The notes below the pieces were generated by a model. It made no database searches and was not told the origin of the DNA. It saw nothing but the letters and a program-made list of their open reading frames with translations. Positions 59,401 through 64,000 of a DNA stretch of 64,000 nucleotides are shown here, piece by piece. The position numbers were made by a program, and so were the translations under genes. Origin of the DNA: Cladopsammia gracilis (lineage: Eukaryota > Cnidaria > Anthozoa > Scleractinia > Dendrophylliidae); contig JAJGOT010000239.1 of assembly GCA_022457155.1 (NCBI GenBank), positions 565,001 to 629,000 of the forward strand, read 5' to 3'. The first letter of the stretch is position 1. Each line of letters begins with the position of its first letter.

Positions 59401-62400
59401 TCAGCCCTTATTTAATCTGAGGAAATGCTTTCCATTATAGCTAACAGTGTTAAATCTTGGTAGAGTATTTTAGATTTGGTAGAGTGAAAGAAAAAAAAAA
59501 TAATGAATGCTTGCAAACAAGATTTCGATACCCACTTTCTTAATATTAATTCATATTGATTTTTCTCATCAACAAACACCTTTAATTTACCTTTAATTTA
59601 CTTTACTTTAATTTAATTTACCTTTAATTTACCTTTAATTTACCTAACAAACAAACAAACACAAAAACTAAAGAGAATTTATCATCAAGATATCAAACAC
59701 CTTGAATTGTGTTCAAAGAACTATTCTACATTTTACCTTTTCTGATAGCCTTTCAGTGGTTCAACCTCACTCTCCTTTTTAGGCATGAAGTATTTTCAGC
59801 CCTCATATCTGACATCCTTTGTCCTGAAATGCCAGAGCAGATAACATGTTTCCTGCTGCCGTCATTAGCCGATCCATCAGCTAGGTTCCCATTTGGCATC
59901 TTGCTAGAGACTCTCCTGATGATCTTTTCCAAAGTGGGTGATTCAGGAGGCAGATATAGTGGAGTAAACCCCACCCCATGGCTTCTGTTTGGAGTGCTGG
60001 CATTTGTTGACAAACACTTAGGTATTGTATGATTGTTACAGTATTATTGGCACAATTCAGTTAACAATTTTTACTTTTAATTACATGTACATGTACGTAG
60101 GGTTGTTTGAGGCCATGCAGTAACAGTATGTTCAAAAATTAAATTACATTCGTCATGGTTTTGCTAGCTAGTGTATTAACCCTTTAACTGCCAATACTGC
60201 AAAACATGATAATTCAAGAAAAATCCCAAATTTCATTCTGTAAAATATTGAAAAACAAATAGTGCCATGCAAAAGTACTACCAAAGAGGTTTCATTTGAA
60301 TGGTCACACTATAGGGTTTCGTTGACAGACTCAAAAGTTAAAATTACACTACGTCTCCATAATTGACTCTGGGGATCATGAAAGCCTTAGTTCCACGATA
60401 ACCCCATAAAACCACCTAATGGAGTTAATAGCAAAGCTCAGACATTACAGCTCATGGATGTCTGTGCATGTGTCATCCTCACAAAAGCCACATTTTGATT
60501 TTCAGGTTCATCGTCAGATCTTGCTGTGATCAAAAGATATATTCAAGTGTTACAGGTCTTGTTAGTACAACTTCCTCGTCCAGGTAAATGTACCCAGCTG
60601 ATCTTTACTATTTACTTTGTTACTAAGCAAGTATTATTGCATTAGTTACATACTTTCTTGTTAAATCCACTACACAGGTAACAGTCCACTGACTCCATTC
60701 ATTCTACTGTTACAAGGATCAGAATGAGCAGACGAGTGTAACTACAGTGTAACTATTACTGCGCTTTTCAATAAAACGTTACCTTGGTTGCTTTTTCACG
60801 CGCTTGCCAGCCTTCGGTCGGCCGCAACATCTAAGAAAGCGTGCTGCGAGGAAACCTCTTCAGTACCCAGGGTACTGAAATGTGAACACTCACAAAAGTT
60901 CAAAACTCAACCAACAGTTTCAATTTTCACTGCCGCAATTATCATAGCGGACGTCTCAGTATCTCAGTAAACAACAATGTTTTACCCAAAATGGTCACGT
61001 GGTCATGTGGGTTGTGATTGGTTGATTTCGATCCGTTTTGTCAGTTTCTGTTTTCAGGGGTCCAATGTTTGTCGCCGTAATTATGATTGACAGCAGCGTA
61101 AAATGCAAACCTTGGTTGGGCTTTGAACTGCAGTGTTTGCATGTCATTGAAAGGCGCAGTATTAGTAACTATTCTAGTCATTCAGGAAATGAAATGTCTC
61201 CAAAATGAACAGAAATACCAGCCGCCTATTCCAAGTATTCATAATCAATAATTGCTTTGAACAAAAGAACGTGTCAAATGTTTTTTTCTGCCATTTTTTT
61301 TTATGTACTAGTTACAGCCAATTCTGATGATGATGATAGTGACAGTGAATCAGAGATGGAGGTTGATCCCCAGCAGGTCTGTATGATAAAAATGTGCAGT
61401 ACTGGCCGCGGCTATTGCAGCATTGCAAGCGTGTTTCATGCATGTAAAGACGCCACATTGCACGCAATTTACTGCGCGAGTAAAAACATGAATTAATGAT
61501 TTACTTAGCGTGTAAAAATTTACACGCAAAAGGTTTTACCCAACTCATGAAGTGCGTGTATTTTAAGAAAAACAAAGAATGATAATTAAAATATCCGGTG
61601 TTGTTTATTCACAACGATTTGGACTGAATTGGAACCAAAATGTTCTTATTTTCTGCACAAAAAAAATGTTAGTTCGGTAACGCTTTCATATGAAGACCGG
61701 AGTTAAAATACAACGATAGCAAAAGTTCTGTTTAAGTTATTTATCCGCGTCGCTTTATATAACAGTTTGCACCGATTGTTTCCAAAGTAAGTATGCTCAC
61801 AGTCTGTAAAAAAGTACAGTTCACTTTGAGGCAGAAGCAATACTCTTCTAGGGCTGCCTCGTGCCCCAGAAACTGCTGCTTAATGTGGTCAATAGGCAAA
61901 AATAAAAATAATAATCATGTTGCTACTGGAGTGGCCGCACAGCTTTCTTTGATCTTTCCCCTGAGGTCATAACGTAAAGTACAGTGTATTATGTCATCCA
62001 GTTCTCCCTCATTTCACACAATGCACATTTATGTAGAAATGGAAAACATTAAAACCTGTATTAAGCGGAGACCAGCTGCTTGGGTCCCTACATTTTCTTC
62101 CCATATTAACTCTTCGATTTCCCGCGCGACTATTTCTCGCAATAAGCCCTGCAAGAACGGGAAGAAATCCGCCTGTCTTGCAACACACGTACGCCCAACA
62201 AAAATACTGTCTTCGAATCTCCAGACCATCCTTCAAACTGCTGCAGATTTTGTACATTTAGCCCTTTGCAACGAAGATTTTAGTTTAGACTGACTTTGAA
62301 AACCTTTCAAACCGTCACTTGCGGTTTCCCATAGTGTTGCGCTCCGTTGATTTTGACCTCATTTTAGCGTCCTTTTTTGTCTCGCATTTCATGTGTTCTT

Positions 62401-63407
62401 TTAGCCATTAATATTACCATGTACGTTTTTATATACGAAAGCTTTCAATTTCTCTAACTTTTCTCTCTGAAATACCGGATATGACAGGATCTAAAATTAT
62501 CTGTCGACAGTAAACATAACAGCGTCAATTTCTTTCCTGCTATTAATAAACAGTCACGCTAGGCCCAGCTGTTTTATTTTTTTTGATTTTAATTTTCAGG
62601 ATCCAACCTTTATAGCAGACAGTTGCGCCGAAAACGCAAACTACCTACGGCGGTCTGCCAGCATGTCCCCCCACGAAATTTTCAAACTAGAAGAATCAGA
62701 AACGCCGTTTCCGTTTTTAGAATGAAAAATACTTTACCTAGCACACTTTTCAAAAAGCTCATAATCGTGTGGGCAAATCGCCGTAGTCCCACTCATCACA
62801 GGTAGCGGACAAGAACTGCAGGACGGTCTTTTGGTACCCAGTCCCATAGCAGTGACAGCGACCCACTAACTAACAATGTACTGTAAAACGAACCTGTAGT
62901 CGGCAGGAGGGTCGTCTATTAAGAGGACACTAGCAAGGGTTCCGAGGGTGTCCGCTTAATAGAGGTTTCACTGTATGGAAGAATAAAAAAATGTATTTTA
63001 AACCTTTATTTATACACTTTTATGTACACTGTACAATGTAAATGCTGAGAATATTCTTTTTTTTTTTTTTTTGTCAACAGCCTGCACTTGAAATTCTAAG
63101 AGAGAAATGCATGAATGTTCTTGATTCTAAAGAACATGTCAAGACTTTGGAATCTCTTGTGACAAGGTGCAATATAGTTTGTTATAGTGTTCTTTTTGTA
63201 ATAAAAAAATCGTTAGCTTTGTATTTGTAATTTCTTACTTTTAATTAATCTTTCAGGTATGTGTGTTATGACTTAACTGTTTCCGTTTAAAAATCATTAA
63301 TTTTGTAGACACAGAGAAGTGGCGCATGAGTCAGAAGTCATCACTGCACTTTGTAACATTTGTCATTTTTTGATGTCAGAGAACAGGCTACCCATCCACA
63401 AAACAAG
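50455..63407 (+). CDS. UBE3C: UBE3C-type HECT E3 ubiquitin ligase, N-terminal 12 exons (3' part outside window)
   Basis: Exons: 50455-50520, 52612-52665, 53526-53600, 54112-54252, 55144-55256, 56915-57072, 58057-58231, 59783-60021, 60506-60583, 61312-61376, 63081-63166, 63309-63407. Borders are GT/AG, phases fit, and together they give 449 residues plus 2 nt. The protein begins MFSFDGQFKSRRVVSLGGAS, the hallmark UBE3C N-terminus, followed by EERTSLIQRTQAERQKRE and an IQ-like segment (LKIQSFLRGEWVR). The rest of the visible part aligns in order with the UBE3C N-terminal helical region: LLFFH, LLKNRHIVYQLQ, LRMLEVF, GYFRYLCALLNARVPSS, an acidic DDDDSDSESE loop, and VITALCNICHFLM. The HECT catalytic domain with the active Cys lies downstream. 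UBE3C extends ubiquitin chains on proteasome-bound substrates. Long repeat-filled introns; see 57474-58056 for a duplicated exon edge. Confidence 0.93.
51008..51532 (-). mobile_element. Composite repeat, copy B (minus orientation) in UBE3C intron 1
   Basis: Reverse complement of the 22525-23034 unit. The hairpin part is 51008-51191, with arms CAAATAGATTCCATTTGGCC ... and complement plus TAGATCACAGA; the non-hairpin part is 51192-51532. Confidence 0.7.
51781..51903. mobile_element. Hairpin MITE, 123 bp
   Basis: TTTACAATACCCGGCCACTT at the left pairs with AAGTGGCTGGGTATTGTAAA at the right. Confidence 0.75.
51904..52036. mobile_element. pogo/Tigger-like MITE relic
   Basis: Internal GTCTGTATTAATGGGTGTCC and the right terminus GGGGTTCGACTGTA match the 38871-39021 element; the left terminus is lost against the preceding MITE. 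Confidence 0.6.
54389..54668. mobile_element. MITE, 280 bp, TAA target duplication (Harbinger-like)
   Basis: AGCCTGGTTTTC at the left and GAAAACCAGGCT at the right are inverted, with GGGAAAATCCCAGAC / GTCTGGGATTTTCCC further in. TAA flanks both sides (54386-54388, 54669-54671). Interior is built of CCGATNAT / GGGGATGATC words. In UBE3C intron 4. Confidence 0.8.
56213..56330. mobile_element. Hairpin MITE, ~118 bp
   Basis: GTTCAT-TGATGTCACAAGCATGGG-type left arm pairs with CCCCATGCTAGTGACAT ... ATGAAC at the right; inner CTGAG / CTCAG words pair as well. In UBE3C intron 5. Confidence 0.65.
57474..58056 (+). repeat. Degenerate tandem copies of the next UBE3C exon's 5' edge
   Basis: Four diverged copies (about 57474-57574, 57575-57660, 57834-57950, 57951-58050) of a ~100 bp unit precede the exon at 58057. 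Each contains a version of GGTTATTTTAGATACCTCTG, then CC(T)TGTTGAATGCC(A)GA, ACC(A)TCCAG and a TAGCCATTCATTCAT tail. Copy 3 starts with an AG acceptor (57839-57840) and the frame stays open from there into the exon, exactly 72 codons upstream of it. Confidence 0.75.
57667..57806. mobile_element. MITE with 9 bp target duplication (Mutator-like), 140 bp
   Basis: ATTAAATGT is directly repeated (57658-57666, 57807-57815). Ends TAGACCGCGAGCTGTC and GACTGCTCGCAGTCTA are inverted with two mismatches. A 9 bp duplication fits Mutator-like elements. It sits between copies 2 and 3 of the duplicated exon edge. Confidence 0.8.
58787..58900. repeat. Cluster of ATCGAT palindromes
   Basis: ACTATCGATAGT, TTATCGATAGTTG, CCATCGATAGG and CATCGATGAT occur within ~110 bp, in UBE3C intron 7. 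Could be a small hairpin element or a binding-site cluster; undecided. Confidence 0.5.
59577..59646. repeat. TTTAATTTACC short tandem repeat
   Basis: About six imperfect 11 bp units, ~135 bp upstream of the UBE3C exon at 59783. Confidence 0.85.
60176..60430. mobile_element. TTAA-flanked MITE, copy related to 47997-48309 (opposite orientation)
   Basis: TTAA then CCCTTTAACTGCCAATACTG at the left; interior shares GAAAAACAAATAGTGCCATGC and TCATTTGAATGGTCACA with the complement of the 48 kb copy. The right terminus is worn. In UBE3C intron 8, ~75 bp before an exon. Confidence 0.65.
61377..63080. other. UBE3C intron 10 (1.7 kb)
   Basis: No exon is needed here: the exon at 61312-61376 (phase 0) joins the exon at 63081 directly and matches the UBE3C order. 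A CAG acceptor at 62597-62599 opens a short frame that ends in TGA; not supported. A pogo-like relic lies at its 3' end. Confidence 0.5.
62890..62976. mobile_element. pogo/Tigger-like terminus relic
   Basis: Right end GTGTCCGCTTAATAGAGG followed by TTTCACTGTA; the complement starts TACAGTGAAACCTCTATTAA, the CAGT-type terminus. Confidence 0.6.
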
Positions 63408-63453
63408 GTGTGTTAAATTCAAATGATCGAATTAAGCAATAGACCGCACATTA

Positions 63454-63592
63454 TCATGGTTTATCGGCTCAATAAAACAGGCGGGATGTTGGAAGATCAT
63501 GAGAAGATGTCACGAGCCAAAGGCGAGTGATTTACAACATTTTCGAGTGTCATTCCAACATCCCAAGTGGTTTATTGCACTGATAAACCATA
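63454..63592. mobile_element. Hairpin MITE, ~139 bp
   Basis: TCATGGTTTATCGGCTCAAT and GCGGGATGTTGG pair with CCAACATCCCA and GATAAACCATAGA; loop contains GTCACGAGCCAAAGGCGAGT. Confidence 0.75.
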
Positions 63593-63623
63593 GAAAGGTG
63601 AGGTATATTGCTTTTATATAATT

Positions 63624-63799
63624 AACAAATTTACACCGGTTTTCCGTGGTGTGGACTCTTATTTACCACGATTTACGTCATCACATGGTCAAAATGTTGT
63701 GGGCTCACGAGGCGCAGCCGAGTGAGTCAGCAACAAATTTGATGACGTAAATCGTGGTAAATAAGAGTCCACACCACGGAAAACCGGTGTAAATTTGTT
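63624..63799. mobile_element. Hairpin MITE with ~60 bp near-perfect arms
   Basis: AACAAATTTACACCGGTTTT through GATTTACGTCATCA pairs with its complement at 63738-63799; loop contains CACGAGGCGCAGCCGAGTGA. Confidence 0.85.
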
Positions 63800-63894
63800 T
63801 TTTACAACAATATTTAGAAAAAAACACAAGGAATAATCGAAGTCTTGTTACAAAACGTGACAGCAAAGAAAGAGCAAGCGTTTTCTATAACTTT

Positions 63895-63995
63895 CTCGCA
63901 ATCTGATTGGTGTTTTTCAAGCGCGCGTGATGTTAGCGTCAGCACCGTTGTCTGGACTCTCATTTACCACTCACGTCGACCAATCAGATTGCGAG
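63895..63995. mobile_element. Hairpin-type MITE, ~100 bp
   Basis: CTCGCAATCTGATTGG at 63895 pairs with CCAATCAGATTGCGAG ending 63995. Internal GGACTCTCATTTACCAC resembles the arm of the preceding element. Confidence 0.7.
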
Positions 63996-64000
63996 TTTAG

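Noticed and set aside
62600..62707. Possible UBE3C exon after a CAG acceptor
   Set aside because: In the needed phase it hits TGA, and skipping it joins 61376 to 63081 in the order expected for UBE3C.
1..64000. CRISPR array, bacterial operon or defence system
   Set aside because: The DNA is clearly eukaryotic; spaced repeats here are minisatellites and MITEs, not repeat-spacer arrays.

Overview
The window is nuclear DNA of an invertebrate animal. AT-rich introns with GT-AG boundaries split every gene, and the intergenic DNA is packed with small inverted-repeat elements. A stony coral or another anthozoan cnidarian is the best guess: there are Penelope-like retroelements, a tRNA-derived SINE, many hairpin MITEs, an abundance of the ACATGTA word, and a KCTD-TLDc domain fusion. 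This is inference; no species-diagnostic gene is present.

Layout. (1) 385-3722, plus strand: the last three coding exons of a rhodopsin-family G-protein-coupled receptor. (2) 3723-9712: repeats, including half of a TTAA-flanked MITE and a ~2 kb foldback element at 6410-8388. (3) 9713-17352, plus: a complete three-exon gene for a 358-residue BTB/KCTD-type protein with a C-terminal TLDc domain; its second intron holds a ~3.8 kb inverted repeat and another TTAA MITE. (4) 17353-25878: intergenic, with a hairpin at 20.6-21.05 kb, a composite repeat at 22.5-23.0 kb and a 2.29 kb foldback element (23248-25537) built of a 13-14 bp minisatellite. (5) 25879-39210, plus: a nine-exon gene for a 1823-residue low-complexity protein that I do not recognise; one intron holds a Penelope-like insertion with a 15 bp target duplication. 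(6) 39211-46493: intergenic, with a second Penelope-like fragment with a 14 bp target duplication. (7) 46494-50278, minus: a complete four-exon glutathione S-transferase gene with an N-terminal membrane anchor. (8) 50455 to beyond the window, plus: the first 12 exons of a UBE3C-type HECT ubiquitin ligase; the HECT domain lies outside.

The GST and UBE3C start codons are divergent and 176 bp apart, so they probably share a promoter, and that gap holds a Maf/antioxidant-response-like site. Apart from this pair I see no functional link between neighbouring genes. I see no convincing new multi-gene system. The most interesting items are a degenerate, partly in-frame tandem duplication of the 5' end of a UBE3C exon, hammerhead-ribozyme-like motifs in both Penelope-like insertions, the minisatellite foldback element, the divergent GST/UBE3C promoter, and the unrecognised 1823-residue protein. 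Reading frames and exon joins were worked out by eye from splice sites and phase; none has been checked against transcripts.
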